Assembly (NCBI GenBank): GCA_031379665.1
Contig: JANNFI010000031.1
Coordinates: 1 to 51,401, forward strand
DNA length: 51,401 nucleotides
Direction: 5' to 3'
Source of the DNA: SZUA-254 sp031379665
GTDB taxonomy: Bacteria > Bacteroidota > Ignavibacteria > UBA10030 > SZUA-254
The notes under the pieces are model-generated. The model was given only the letters and a program-made list of their open reading frames with translations, was not told the origin of the DNA and ran no database searches. A program made the position numbers and the translations under genes. Positions 1 through 8,972 of this stretch are shown in pieces (the first letter of the stretch is position 1; each line of letters starts with the position of its first letter).

Positions 1-518
1 AGTACCTCTTCTACAAGAGCGACAAGAAACTGCGCACGCCGGACCAGATGGTGGCGCTCTATGCGAAGATGGTGAAAAACTATCCCATCATCTCGATCGA
101 GGATGGAATGGCCGAGAACGACTGGAAGGGATGGGAGATGCTCACCGAGGCCCTGGGCGACAAGGTCCAACTCGTGGGTGACGACCTCTTCGTCACCAAC
201 ACTGAAATCCTTGCGAAGGGGATCGAGAACGGCATCGGCAATTCGATCCTCGTCAAGGTCAACCAGATCGGCACGCTCACCGAAACGTTCGACTGCATCG
301 AGATGGCGAAGCGCGCCGGCTACACCACCATCATCAGCCATCGCTCGGGCGAGACCGAAGACACGACCATCGCAGACATCGCGGTGGCGACGAACGCCGG
401 CCAGATCAAGACCGGTTCGGCGAGCCGTACCGACAGGGTCGCGAAGTACAACCAGCTCATCCGGATCGAGGAGGAACTCGACACGAACGGGGTCTATCCG
501 GGGCTCGGGGCGTTTTAA
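1..518 (+). CDS. eno: Enolase, C-terminal part (5' end outside window)
   Basis: Glycolytic enzyme converting 2-phosphoglycerate to phosphoenolpyruvate in the cytoplasm. The reading frame is open from base 3 and lacks its start, so only about the last 171 residues are present. Visible enolase signatures are SIEDGMAENDWKGW, VGDDLFVTN (Mg-binding region), the catalytic-lysine segment KVNQIGTLTET, and SHRSGETEDTTIAD followed by KTGSASRTDRVAKYNQL. The C-terminus is complete. Its TAA stop shares one base with the ATG of the next gene (TAATG), so the two are probably translationally coupled in one operon. Family assignment is secure. Confidence 0.97.
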   Translation, partial: YLFYKSDKKLRTPDQMVALYAKMVKNYPIISIEDGMAENDWKGWEMLTEALGDKVQLVGDDLFVTNTEILAKGIENGIGNSILVKVNQIGTLTETFDCIEMAKRAGYTTIISHRSGETEDTTIADIAVATNAGQIKTGSASRTDRVAKYNQLIRIEEELDTNGVYPGLGAF

Positions 519-1948
519 TGGGCGCAGATATCAACTTCGGCACCGACGGCTGGCGCGCCCGTATCGCGGAGGACTATACCTTCGATAACCTCAGACGCTG
601 TGCCCAGGGTTTCGCCGATTACCTCAAGGCCGCGTTCCCGCCCACCGACGTCAAAAAGGGGGTCGTCATTGGCGGCGACCGCCGGTTCCATTCTGAGCAT
701 TTCGCGGCCGCGGCGGCGGAGGTCTTGGCCGGTAACGGGATCCCCGTCCATTACTGCGGAGGCGGAGTCCCGACGCCGGTCATCTCGTTTAGTGTGAAGC
801 TGCGCGGAGCGATAGGCGCGATCAACATTACCGCGAGCCACAATCCCCCCGGCGACAACGGCTTCAAGGTGCGCGACGAATTCGGCGGGGCCATCGCGCC
901 GGAGGGCCTCAAGAAGATCGAAGCCTTGATCCCACGCGACGTTTCGTTCGTCAAGAGCGTCAAGTTCGACGACGGCGTGAAGTCTGGCACGATCGTCGAG
1001 TTTAACGCCGATGTCGAGTACATCGCCCGTTTGAAATCGCTGGTCGACCTGGAGCGCATCAAATCGGCCGGATTGAACGTGCTCGTCGACCCGATGTGGG
1101 GGAACGGCGCCGGATGGTTCACGCGCCTCATCGGCGGTGGCTTGACCCGCATCACCGAAATCCATTCCGAGCGCAATCCGATCTTCCCCGAAATGCTCCG
1201 GCCCGAACCGATCCCGCCGAACGTGGACGCCGGGCTGAAGAAAGGCCGCGAGAATGGCGCCGACGTCGTTCTGATCACCGACGGGGATGCGGACCGCTGC
1301 GGCGTGGGGGACGAGAACGGCGTTTTCATCGACCAGCTGAGGGTGTACGGGTTGCTCGCGCTGTATCTGTTGGAGGTGCGCGGCGAGAGGGGCGCGATCG
1401 TGAAGACCCTTTCGACCACGTCGATGCTCGACGCTCTCGGGGCGAAGTTCAACGTGCCGGTCCACGAGACCGGCGTGGGATTCAAGTTCGTTGCGCCGAA
1501 GATGATGGAGACCGACGCGATGATCGGCGGGGAGGAGAGCGGCGGGTACGCGTTCCGCGGGCACGTGCCGGAGCGCGATGGCATCCTGGCAAATCTGTAT
1601 CTGCTCGATATGATGGTGCGCACCGGCCTCAAACCCTCGCAGCTCCTGAAGAAACTCTTCGACATCGTCGGCGAGCATTACTACGATCGGATTGACATCG
1701 TCATCGAACCGTCCCAGAAGGACCCGATCCTCGGCCGGCTCAAAACCAGCCCGCCGAAGAACGTCGCCGGGCTCGACGTCGTCAAGACGAACCTTTCCGA
1801 CGGGTACAAGTTCATCCTCTCCGACGGGAGCTGGCTTTTAATCAGGTTTTCGGGCACCGAACCGCTGATCCGGGTCTACTCAGAAGCCGGAACGATGGCT
1901 CTGGTAAAGAACATCCTCGAAGACGGGCGCCGGGTCGTCCTCGGTTGA
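518..1948 (+). CDS. Phosphoglucomutase/phosphomannomutase family protein
   Basis: Alpha-D-phosphohexomutase of 476 residues, close to the usual length of about 460. It should interconvert hexose 1- and 6-phosphates and so feed sugar-nucleotide or glycogen synthesis; which sugar is preferred cannot be told. All four family motifs are visible: the phosphoserine loop TASHNPPGDNG, the metal loop DGDADRCG, the sugar loop GEESGG, and the phosphate-binding RFSGTEPLIRVY near the C-terminus. The start ATG overlaps the enolase stop. The gene ends inside the TTG start proposed for the following transporter. A glycogen role is possible since glgC/glgA lie in the same window, but about 38 kb away. Confidence 0.93.
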   Translation: MGADINFGTDGWRARIAEDYTFDNLRRCAQGFADYLKAAFPPTDVKKGVVIGGDRRFHSEHFAAAAAEVLAGNGIPVHYCGGGVPTPVISFSVKLRGAIGAINITASHNPPGDNGFKVRDEFGGAIAPEGLKKIEALIPRDVSFVKSVKFDDGVKSGTIVEFNADVEYIARLKSLVDLERIKSAGLNVLVDPMWGNGAGWFTRLIGGGLTRITEIHSERNPIFPEMLRPEPIPPNVDAGLKKGRENGADVVLITDGDADRCGVGDENGVFIDQLRVYGLLALYLLEVRGERGAIVKTLSTTSMLDALGAKFNVPVHETGVGFKFVAPKMMETDAMIGGEESGGYAFRGHVPERDGILANLYLLDMMVRTGLKPSQLLKKLFDIVGEHYYDRIDIVIEPSQKDPILGRLKTSPPKNVAGLDVVKTNLSDGYKFILSDGSWLLIRFSGTEPLIRVYSEAGTMALVKNILEDGRRVVLG

Positions 1949-3303
1949 CGGAATCCGGCGGTGCTGACGAGTCCCAGTACCCGATGACACCAAACGAGAT
2001 AGCAGCTCCCTCGTTCGCCACTCCCTCGAACGCGCCCCTGCAAGGCATCCGCGAAAACCTCCCCCAGTTCATACTGCTTCTCGTCGTCAACGCCTTCGTT
2101 GGCGCGATGGTGGGCCTCGAGCGATCGGTGCTTCCGCTCCTCGGCGAAGTCGTGTTCGGTCTCACCTCGAGCACGGCCATACTGTCGTTCCTCCTGACGT
2201 TCGGGCCAGTCAAGGCGCTCACGAACCTGTACGCGGGCCGGTTCGCCGATGCGCTCGGCCGGAAGAATCTCCTCGTCACGGGATGGCTCTTCGGCCTGCC
2301 GGTTCCGTTCCTTCTGATGTATGCGCAGGACTGGTCGTGGGTGGTGGCGGCCAACCTGTTCCTCGGCGTTAACCAGGGGCTCTGCTGGTCGATGGCCGTC
2401 GTGATGAAGATCGACATCGCCGGGCCTGCACGCCGGGGGTTCGCCACCGGGCTGAATGAATTTTCAGGGTACCTTGCCGTCGCGATCGCGGCGTACGCGA
2501 CAGCCGAAATTGCCGCAACGCAGGGTCTGACGACCGCGCCATTCTCGCTCGGCATCGGCATCGCGGTTGTGGGACTCCTGCTCTCAGCCCTCTTCGTGAA
2601 AGACACAGGATGGTTAGTGCGCGCGGAGGTGAAGGTGGCCACTGACGCGGGCCGGGGCGCTCACGGGGAGCGTCTACGAACCGAGGGGGCTGGGATCATT
2701 GAGGCGCCGAGCTCTGGATCCCTTCGCGACGTCTTCTCCCTCACCTGGCGCGACCGGAACTTCTTCGCTTGCAACCAGGCCGGGCTCGTGAACAATCTTA
2801 ACGACGCGACGGCCTGGGTCGTCTTTCCGCTCTTGTTCGCGTCGATCGGTTATTCGCTTGGTATGATCGGGTTTCTTGCGGCGCTCTATCCAGCCGTCTG
2901 GGGCGTCAGCCAGCTCGTCACCGGCCCCTTGAGCGACCGCATCGGCAGGAGTGGGCTGATCGCCGGCGGGATGATGGTCCAGGCCGCGGGTATATGCGCG
3001 ATCGCGCTCTTCAGGGATTTCGGGGTGATCGTCGCGGGCACGATCCTGCTCGGCGTCGGTACCGCGATGGTCTACCCGACGCTTCTCGCCTCGGTGAGCG
3101 ACCTTTCCCAACCCGGTTGGAGGGCCACCGCCCTCGGCGTGTACCGGTTCTGGAGGGATATCGGGTACGCCCTCGGGGCGCTTCTCACGGGCGCTATGGC
3201 CGACCTGTTCGGTTTGGGCGCGGCGATTGGCGCCATCGGTGGACTCACTTTTCTCTCCGGTATTGTGTATTATAGGTCATTCACTCCCCCCCGATCCCAA
3301 TGA
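1945..3303 (+). CDS. MFS transporter
   Basis: Inner-membrane transporter of the major facilitator superfamily, about 452 residues, with roughly 12 hydrophobic segments in two halves split by a hydrophilic loop around residues 215-255. The loop between helices 2 and 3 carries the MFS-like GRFADALGRK motif, with a related GPLSDRIGRSG in the second half. Substrate is not predictable from sequence. The TTG start at 1945 overlaps the TGA of the upstream gene (TTGA); an in-frame ATG at 1984 is the alternative and neither has a strong Shine-Dalgarno. The stop overlaps the next ATG (ATGA), coupling it to the repeat-tailed ATP-grasp protein, which makes export of that enzyme's product an attractive but unproven idea. 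Confidence 0.88.
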   Translation: MTESGGADESQYPMTPNEIAAPSFATPSNAPLQGIRENLPQFILLLVVNAFVGAMVGLERSVLPLLGEVVFGLTSSTAILSFLLTFGPVKALTNLYAGRFADALGRKNLLVTGWLFGLPVPFLLMYAQDWSWVVAANLFLGVNQGLCWSMAVVMKIDIAGPARRGFATGLNEFSGYLAVAIAAYATAEIAATQGLTTAPFSLGIGIAVVGLLLSALFVKDTGWLVRAEVKVATDAGRGAHGERLRTEGAGIIEAPSSGSLRDVFSLTWRDRNFFACNQAGLVNNLNDATAWVVFPLLFASIGYSLGMIGFLAALYPAVWGVSQLVTGPLSDRIGRSGLIAGGMMVQAAGICAIALFRDFGVIVAGTILLGVGTAMVYPTLLASVSDLSQPGWRATALGVYRFWRDIGYALGALLTGAMADLFGLGAAIGAIGGLTFLSGIVYYRSFTPPRSQ

Positions 3304-5303
3304 AAAAAGTAGCCATTATCACTTGCCGCGTCCTTCCAGAAAAGGATGCGGATCAGGAACTCCTCCTCGGCGCGCTCCGGAAGGCCGGGCTCGAGCCGTC
3401 GATGCTCGCCTGGGACGACCCCGCCGCCGACCCCGCCGGGCACGACCTCTGCGTGATCCGGTCGTGCTGGGATTATTTCAAACATCCCGGGAGCTTCCTG
3501 AAATGGATCGAGCGCGCGGACAAGACGTCGCGACTGATGAATACGGCTCCGGTCGTCCGATGGAATCATCATAAACGGTACCTCGCGGAACTGGCCTCGG
3601 CCGGTGTGCCGGTGGTCCCCACCGTATTCTTCGAACGGGGGGAAGAGGCCGTGCTCGGCACCATCATGGCCACGAGGAAGTGGGATGACGTGGTGATCAA
3701 ACCTTCGGTGTCGGCGTCATCGTTCAGGACGAAGCGGTTCGCGAGGGCGGACGCGAAGGAAGGGCAGGAGTTCCTGCGGGAACTGCTCCGGGACCGCGAT
3801 GCCATGGTGCAGAAGTATATGCCCGCTGTGGAGGGCGAAGGTGAGAAGGCGATCGTCTGGATCGACGGCGAGTTCACGCATTCTGTCAGAAAGTCGGCGA
3901 GGTTTGCCGGCTCCGACGAAAAGGTCTCAGCGGCGAAGAAAATCACGGGAGAGGAACTTGCGCTCGCGGAACAGGCGCTCGGGAAAGTCAGGAAGTTGGC
4001 GGGCTCACGCGATTCGCTTCTGTACGCAAGGATCGATATGGTCCGGGGGTTGGATGGGATATTCGCCGTCTCGGAAATCGAGTTGATCGAACCATCGCTT
4101 TTTCTATTACAGCACCCGCCCGCGCTGGAGCGGCTCGTGGCGGCGATCGAAAAATATTCGGATGGTAAGGCGATTGCGCCGACGGCGGAAGCAGCTCTCC
4201 CTGCCGGATCGGGACCAGACGGCTCGGAAACGATCAATGCCGGATCTGACAAACACTCTGCCGGTGCGCCGGCGTCCGGGACGTCGAAGCCCGGAGAGCG
4301 GAAATTCGGAGCCCGAACTCCGAGCGGGAGAAAACCGCTCGGTTGGAAACCGACGGGGCGGAAGTCTGGCGGCCGGAAGCTGACTGGCGGTACGACAGGC
4401 GAGGGCAGACCGCGTAGTGAAGGAAGGCCGTCTGGAGAAGGAAGGTCAACGGGCGAAAGACGGCCGTCGGGCGAAGGACGACCGTCAGGTGGTCGTCCGC
4501 CTGAACGAAGGTCGGGCGAATGGAAACCGCGCGATCGAAAACCGGGTGAGTGGAAACCTTCCGGCCCCCGGTCCAGCGATCGAAAGACCGGCGAATGGAA
4601 ACCCCGCGGTCCGCGTTCTGACGATCGAAAATCCGGTGGCTGGAAGCCTTCCGGTCCGCGGTCGGGCGAACGAAAACCGGGGGAGTGGAAATCCCGTGGC
4701 CCGAGGTCCGATGACCGGAAACCGGGGGGATGGAAGCCCCGCGGTACAGGATCCGACGACCGAACCTCAGGCGGGTGGAACCCGTCCGCCCCGCAGTCGA
4801 GCGAGCACCGGCCGGGCACCTGGAAACCCGCCAGCGAGCGGCCGGGATATCGAACGCCTGGCGAATCGATTCCCCCGGTACAGAAATCCGGCGACAGAAA
4901 AACCGGCGGATGGAAGCCCCGGACAGGCAGGCCCGACGATCGAAAAGGGGGTGGATGGAAACCCGCGAGCGAGAGGCCGGGCTACCGGAAGGAAGGTGGA
5001 TGGAAACCCGCCAGCGAGAAGCCCGGGTATCGAACGCCGGGCGGGTGGAAACCCTCCGGTCCAAAGTCTGGAGATCGGGATCCTGGAGTATGGAAGCCAC
5101 CGGGTGAGTCGTCGGGCTACCGAAAGCCGGGAGACTGGAAACCGCTCGGTCCGAAGTCGAGCGCCCGAAAATCCGGTGTCGCCTGGAAGCCCACGAATCA
5201 GAAGCCGGGCGACCGGAAAACCGGTGATCGAAAGCCATCCGGCCCGAAACCTCCCGGCCGTAAACCCGGTCCACGGAAGCCGGGCGGAAAGAAATCGCCT
5301 TGA
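3300..5303 (+). CDS. ATP-grasp ligase-like protein with long cationic 15-residue-repeat tail
   Basis: Residues 1-285 form an ATP-grasp domain of the RimK / D-cycloserine-ligase-like type: a conserved RSCWDYFKHPGSFLKW segment, the VRWNHHKRYLAELASAGVPV signature, VVIKPSVSAS for ATP binding, and the metal-binding end SEIELIEPSLFL. Such enzymes join a carboxylate to an amine or similar nucleophile with ATP; the substrate here is unknown. Residues 286-667 are low-complexity, rich in G, K, R, P, S and W. From residue 421 they resolve into fifteen near-perfect 15-residue repeats with the pattern GPRSxDRKxGGWKP. No signal peptide or membrane segment is visible. Normal family members end near residue 290, so the tail more than doubles the protein. 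It starts within the stop of the MFS gene. Confidence 0.85.
   Translation: MKKVAIITCRVLPEKDADQELLLGALRKAGLEPSMLAWDDPAADPAGHDLCVIRSCWDYFKHPGSFLKWIERADKTSRLMNTAPVVRWNHHKRYLAELASAGVPVVPTVFFERGEEAVLGTIMATRKWDDVVIKPSVSASSFRTKRFARADAKEGQEFLRELLRDRDAMVQKYMPAVEGEGEKAIVWIDGEFTHSVRKSARFAGSDEKVSAAKKITGEELALAEQALGKVRKLAGSRDSLLYARIDMVRGLDGIFAVSEIELIEPSLFLLQHPPALERLVAAIEKYSDGKAIAPTAEAALPAGSGPDGSETINAGSDKHSAGAPASGTSKPGERKFGARTPSGRKPLGWKPTGRKSGGRKLTGGTTGEGRPRSEGRPSGEGRSTGERRPSGEGRPSGGRPPERRSGEWKPRDRKPGEWKPSGPRSSDRKTGEWKPRGPRSDDRKSGGWKPSGPRSGERKPGEWKSRGPRSDDRKPGGWKPRGTGSDDRTSGGWNPSAPQSSEHRPGTWKPASERPGYRTPGESIPPVQKSGDRKTGGWKPRTGRPDDRKGGGWKPASERPGYRKEGGWKPASEKPGYRTPGGWKPSGPKSGDRDPGVWKPPGESSGYRKPGDWKPLGPKSSARKSGVAWKPTNQKPGDRKTGDRKPSGPKPPGRKPGPRKPGGKKSP
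4560..5237 (+). repeat. 45-bp in-frame tandem repeat array, about 15 units
   Basis: Fifteen consecutive 45-bp units (one of 48 bp) encode 15-residue repeats in the C-terminal tail of the ATP-grasp protein. Two sub-types alternate irregularly: GPRSxDRKxGGWKP and ASERPGYRxxGGWKP. The tryptophan, a basic dipeptide and glycine are held in register while other positions drift. More degenerate versions (RKPGEWKP, RKPLGWKP) extend upstream to about 4280. The composition keeps all six frames open across the region, which explains several long spurious reading frames on both strands. Purine-rich codons such as GGA, AAA and CGA are enriched compared with the flanking genes. Confidence 0.9.
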
Positions 5304-5337
5304 ACCTCCCGATGACCAGATACTTCTGAAAACTCAG

Positions 5338-7302
5338 TTACACCGGAAGGTCGAGCAGGTCGCGTAGTGCCCGTAGAAGCGTCTCGGCCGTATATGGTTT
5401 CGGTAAAAATCTGACGGGGGTTGACTCCGGATACCGCGGGTCGAACCCGCCAACCCCCAATCCGCTCACCGCGAGGACCCTCACCTTCGGATTCATCTCC
5501 TGCATCGCGCGTATCGCCGAGTGTCCGTCCATATACGGCATCATGATGTCGGTGATGACCACGTCGATTTTTTCCCCCTTCTTCGCGTAGATTGCCACCG
5601 CCTTCTCCCCGGTGGAGGCCGTCATAGCGCTGTACCCGTAGGCCTCGAGCGTCGTGCGTGTGATCTCCCGGATGGCCGCCTCGTCGTCCACGATGAGGAC
5701 GACCTCACCCCTGCCGGTGGGCGGCTTGGCGTGGGCCCTGGAGGTCGTTCCCGGCGCCGCCGAATGCACCGGTATGTGCACCTTGAACGTGGTCCCCTTT
5801 CCGACGTCGCTGTAGACGTCGATGAAACCGGCGTGGCTGGTGACGATCGTATGCGTCGTCGAGAGCCCGAGGCCCGTGCCCTTCCCCATTTCCTTCGTCG
5901 AAAAAAACGGCTCGAAGATGCGGTCGATGATCTTCGGTGGTATGCCGGTTCCGGTATCGGTGACGGTGATGAGGACGAAGTTTCCCTCGGGCATCCCGGG
6001 GTGCATCCTTGCGTACTGCCGGTCGACGGCGACATTGATGGCGGAGATCGTGAACGTTCCCCCGTTTGGCATCGCGTCCCTCGCGTTGACGGCGAGGTTC
6101 AGGAACACCTGGTGGATCTGTGTCGGGTCGGCGGAGATCGGCCAGAGCCCTTTCTGCACGCCGGTGGTGATCCTGATGTTCTTCGGAAACGATACGCGCA
6201 TCATCTTTTCGATTTCACTGACGATGTCGCCCACGCGGATCACGGACCGCTCGCCCTCGACGCCGCGGGCGAAGGAGAGAACCTGTTTCACGAGCTCGGC
6301 CCCCCGCTTTGCGCTCGACTCGAGCGCGTCGAGCATCGTCCGCGCTCTCTTGCTTCGGATTGTCTGGCGCAGGGCGAAGATCGAGACGAGGATCGGGGCG
6401 AGGAGGTTGTTCAGGTCGTGGGCGATACCGCCCGCGAGAGCGCCGATGCTCTCCATCCGTTGCGTGCGGAGGAACTGCCGCTCGATCCGTTTTCTTTCGG
6501 TAATGTCCCTCGAGACGACGACGATCTTCGACACTTCGCCCCGGTCGTCGCGAACCGGGCTGGCGTTCGATTCGACGGTTCGGACGCTGCCGTCGGGAAG
6601 GAGGAAGCGATACTCCACCCTGTTGGTCACCCCCGTCCTGGCGGTTTCATAGAAGAGCTCCCTGATACGCTCCCGGTCGTCGGGATGGATGTAGAGGAAC
6701 GCGTCGTTCTCGAACACGTCGCCGGTGATGCCGAGTATGGTTCGGTACGACGGGCTGCTGTAAAGGCGCTTTCCCTCCCGGTCGAAAAGGGCGATCAGGT
6801 CGCCGACGTTTTCAGCGATGAGGCGGAGCTCTTCTTCACTTTGACGGAGCGCCTCTTTCTTGTTCTTTTCGGCGGTGATGTCGATGGTGAGGACGAAGAC
6901 ACCTTCAGGCACCGGTTGGATACTGAGTTCGAACCATCCGGTACCGCCGTCGGGAAACGTGAAGAGGATTTCCATCCGACGGGGGGCCCGTTTCTCCATG
7001 CATTCCTTCAGTGCCGCGAACGTCTCGGTCTCCTCGATCCCGGGGTACTCCTCCATCACGATCCGGCCGATCAGCTCCTCCCGGGGTCGGCGCGCGTGCC
7101 CCGCCGCGGCTTCGTTGAGGTAGAGAAACTTCCAGTCGAAACTGATGATCTGGCACCCTTCGAGCAGGTTGTCGAGGGAGAGTCGCAGGCGCCGATCGAT
7201 GTCACTCGGGGAATGGAGGGCGGTCTTGACCTGCTCAACAGGTTTGAATTGCCGCGGACCGGAGGGCTTGCCTGATTTTGGTTGCCGGGATTTTGCAGCC
7301 AT
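5338..7302 (-). CDS. PAS-PAS hybrid sensor histidine kinase with receiver domain
   Basis: Cytoplasmic-looking sensor kinase of 654 residues with no membrane segment. Order: two PAS domains (about 40-145 and 155-275, the second ending in the PAC-like RDITERKRIE); a dimerisation/phosphoacceptor helix with GGIAHDLNNLLAPI (phospho-His about 295); an ATPase domain with N box NLAVNARDAMPNGG, G1 DTGTGIPP and GKGTGLGLS; and a C-terminal receiver with VLIVDDE, acceptor Asp about 585 in VITDIMMPYMDG, and Lys in LPKPYT. It has no DNA-binding output, so the phosphate either acts within the protein or passes to an unlinked partner. It stands alone, convergent with the repeat-tailed gene. A TTGCAA-17-TAAGTT promoter candidate lies upstream. 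Confidence 0.93.
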   Translation of the reverse strand: MAAKSRQPKSGKPSGPRQFKPVEQVKTALHSPSDIDRRLRLSLDNLLEGCQIISFDWKFLYLNEAAAGHARRPREELIGRIVMEEYPGIEETETFAALKECMEKRAPRRMEILFTFPDGGTGWFELSIQPVPEGVFVLTIDITAEKNKKEALRQSEEELRLIAENVGDLIALFDREGKRLYSSPSYRTILGITGDVFENDAFLYIHPDDRERIRELFYETARTGVTNRVEYRFLLPDGSVRTVESNASPVRDDRGEVSKIVVVSRDITERKRIERQFLRTQRMESIGALAGGIAHDLNNLLAPILVSIFALRQTIRSKRARTMLDALESSAKRGAELVKQVLSFARGVEGERSVIRVGDIVSEIEKMMRVSFPKNIRITTGVQKGLWPISADPTQIHQVFLNLAVNARDAMPNGGTFTISAINVAVDRQYARMHPGMPEGNFVLITVTDTGTGIPPKIIDRIFEPFFSTKEMGKGTGLGLSTTHTIVTSHAGFIDVYSDVGKGTTFKVHIPVHSAAPGTTSRAHAKPPTGRGEVVLIVDDEAAIREITRTTLEAYGYSAMTASTGEKAVAIYAKKGEKIDVVITDIMMPYMDGHSAIRAMQEMNPKVRVLAVSGLGVGGFDPRYPESTPVRFLPKPYTAETLLRALRDLLDLPV

Positions 7303-7371
7303 GAACGGATTGGTTTCCGATTGGAATCTCGCAAATCGGTGGACGGCTTCCTGACCGGAAGCCCGGGGGGG

Positions 7372-7400
7372 AACTTACCGAAAGGGAGTTTCAGTTGCAA
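7372..7400 (-). promoter_or_regulatory. Candidate promoter of the hybrid histidine kinase
   Basis: On the minus strand TTGCAA (7400-7395) is followed after exactly 17 bp by TAAGTT (7377-7372), about 70 bp upstream of the kinase start codon. It has the same geometry as several other candidates in this window but a weaker -10 box. Confidence 0.45.
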
Positions 7401-7479
7401 GGGGGAGCAGGACGGGGCGATCCGGGCAGCGGTACCCACGTTTCGGGCACCACCTCCGTGGCCCCCAGAACCAATAATC

Positions 7480-8547
7480 CTAGGTCTCCGGGGCCTGTTC
7501 GAACCAGTGCTTCGTCCGGTTGCAAAACGAACAAACCGAGAGCATTACCGGCACTTCCACCAGTACCCCTACCACAGTCGCCAGCGCCGCGCCCGAACCG
7601 GGACCGAAAATCGCGATGGCCGTTGCCACCGCCAATTCAAAGAAATTGCTCGCGCCGATAAGCGCGCCCGGAGCCGCGATACGGTGTGGGACCTTGAAGA
7701 GCTTCATTAATCCGTAAGCGAGCGACGAGTTGAAATAGACCTGGATCAGGAGGGGAATGGCGATCAGGATGACGTGGAACGGTTGGGCCGTGAGGTTGTC
7801 GGCCTGGAACGCAAAGATGAGCACGAGTGTCGCCAGCAACGCAAGGATGGTGACGGGATGGAAGAACTTCACAAAATTATACTCGAACCACCGTGCCCCC
7901 TTCATTCTGATGAGCAGGACCCTGCTCAGACTCCCGAGCGCCAGGGGGATCACGATGAATACCACCACGCTGTAGAGCAGGACCCCGAAGGGAAGAACGA
8001 GGTCGCTTGCCCCGCTCACGAGAAGGCTCACGATCGGCGCGAAGAAGACCATCATCAAAAGATCGTTTACCGTTACCTGCACGAGGGTGTACGCCGGGTC
8101 GCCGTCGGTGAGGTAGGACCAGACGAAAACCATCGCGGTGCAGGGTGCGGCCGCGAGGATGATGACGCCCGCGATGTATTGGTCGGCAAGCTCCGGTCCG
8201 ATGAACGGCAGGAAGAGGTGCCTGAAGAAGAGCCACCCGAGGATGGCCATCGAAAACGGTTTCACCAGCCAGTTGACGAAGAGGGTGACCAGGATGCCGG
8301 CCGGTCTCCTGCGCACGTCGACGACGCTCGTGAAATCGATCTTGAGCATCATCGGGTAGATCATCAACCAGATGAGGACGGCGATCGGGACGTTGATCTG
8401 GCTCCCGGCCCCGAGCTCCATCCCCCGCAGGAGATCGGTAACCCCGGGCAGAGCCTTCCCGATCGCGACTCCTACGATCATGCAGAGTCCGACCCAGAGT
8501 GTGAGGTACCGCTCAAAGGGGGAGAGGCGTTTTTGGGAATAGGTCAT
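7480..8547 (-). CDS. acr3: Arsenite efflux permease, ACR3 family
   Basis: Inner-membrane arsenite (possibly antimonite) exporter of 355 residues with about ten hydrophobic helices. The family hallmark APCTAMVFVWS, including the transport-essential cysteine, is present, followed by the conserved DPAYTLVQVTVNDLL region. Length is typical. It is the last gene of the ars operon; its ATG overlaps the arsC stop (ATGA). It exports the As(III) made by the ArsC reductase. No ArsA-type ATPase is visible, so transport is presumably driven by the proton motive force, as is usual for ACR3. Confidence 0.94.
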   Translation of the reverse strand: MTYSQKRLSPFERYLTLWVGLCMIVGVAIGKALPGVTDLLRGMELGAGSQINVPIAVLIWLMIYPMMLKIDFTSVVDVRRRPAGILVTLFVNWLVKPFSMAILGWLFFRHLFLPFIGPELADQYIAGVIILAAAPCTAMVFVWSYLTDGDPAYTLVQVTVNDLLMMVFFAPIVSLLVSGASDLVLPFGVLLYSVVVFIVIPLALGSLSRVLLIRMKGARWFEYNFVKFFHPVTILALLATLVLIFAFQADNLTAQPFHVILIAIPLLIQVYFNSSLAYGLMKLFKVPHRIAAPGALIGASNFFELAVATAIAIFGPGSGAALATVVGVLVEVPVMLSVCSFCNRTKHWFEQAPET

Positions 8548-8972
8548 CGGAACCCGGCAAGAATATCCCGATGATAAAACAAGTTGAATTCTTCCCTGAT
8601 CTCGTCACGTACCCTCCTGAATTCCTTCATCACCTCATCATTGCTACCGGTCGTCTCAGCGGGGTCGTCGAACCCGATGTGCAGGCGATGATCTACGCGT
8701 CCGGTGAAGACGGGGCAGCTCTCCCTGGCGTTGTCACACACCGTGATGACGTAGTCGAAGGTTTGAGCGATGAATTCGTCCATTGATTTCGGGCGCGCGG
8801 TCAACAGCTCGATGCCGATTTCCTGCATCACGGCGATCGCCACCGGATGGACGCGGGACGCAGGGCTCGTCCCCGCGGACCGGACCGTAAGCCGGGTATC
8901 GAGCGATGCCAGGTACGCTTCGGCCATCTGGCTGCGGCACGAGTTGCCGGTGCAGAGGATGAGGATGGTCAC
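8544..8972 (-). CDS. arsC: Arsenate reductase, low-molecular-weight phosphatase type
   Basis: Cytoplasmic reductase of As(V) to As(III), thioredoxin-linked class. The GTG start at 8972 is chosen because it overlaps the arsR stop (GTGA), has a purine-rich sequence just upstream, and places the catalytic loop CTGNSCRS (Cys7, CX5R) at the expected N-terminal position; the longer open frame up to 9059 would add an unlikely basic extension inside arsR. Further redox cysteines appear in VCDNARESCPVF. About 142 residues, normal for the family. The stop overlaps the acr3 start. Confidence 0.92.
   Translation of the reverse strand: MTILILCTGNSCRSQMAEAYLASLDTRLTVRSAGTSPASRVHPVAIAVMQEIGIELLTARPKSMDEFIAQTFDYVITVCDNARESCPVFTGRVDHRLHIGFDDPAETTGSNDEVMKEFRRVRDEIREEFNLFYHRDILAGFR

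Noticed and set aside
3569..4819. 416-residue minus-strand open frame opposite the ATP-grasp gene
   Set aside because: It results from the repeat composition, has no domain signal, and lies opposite a gene with a clear ATP-grasp domain.
4234..5367. Additional long open frames on both strands across the repeat array (346 and 316 residues)
   Set aside because: The 45-bp period keeps every frame open; the products are periodic low-complexity sequence without start signals.
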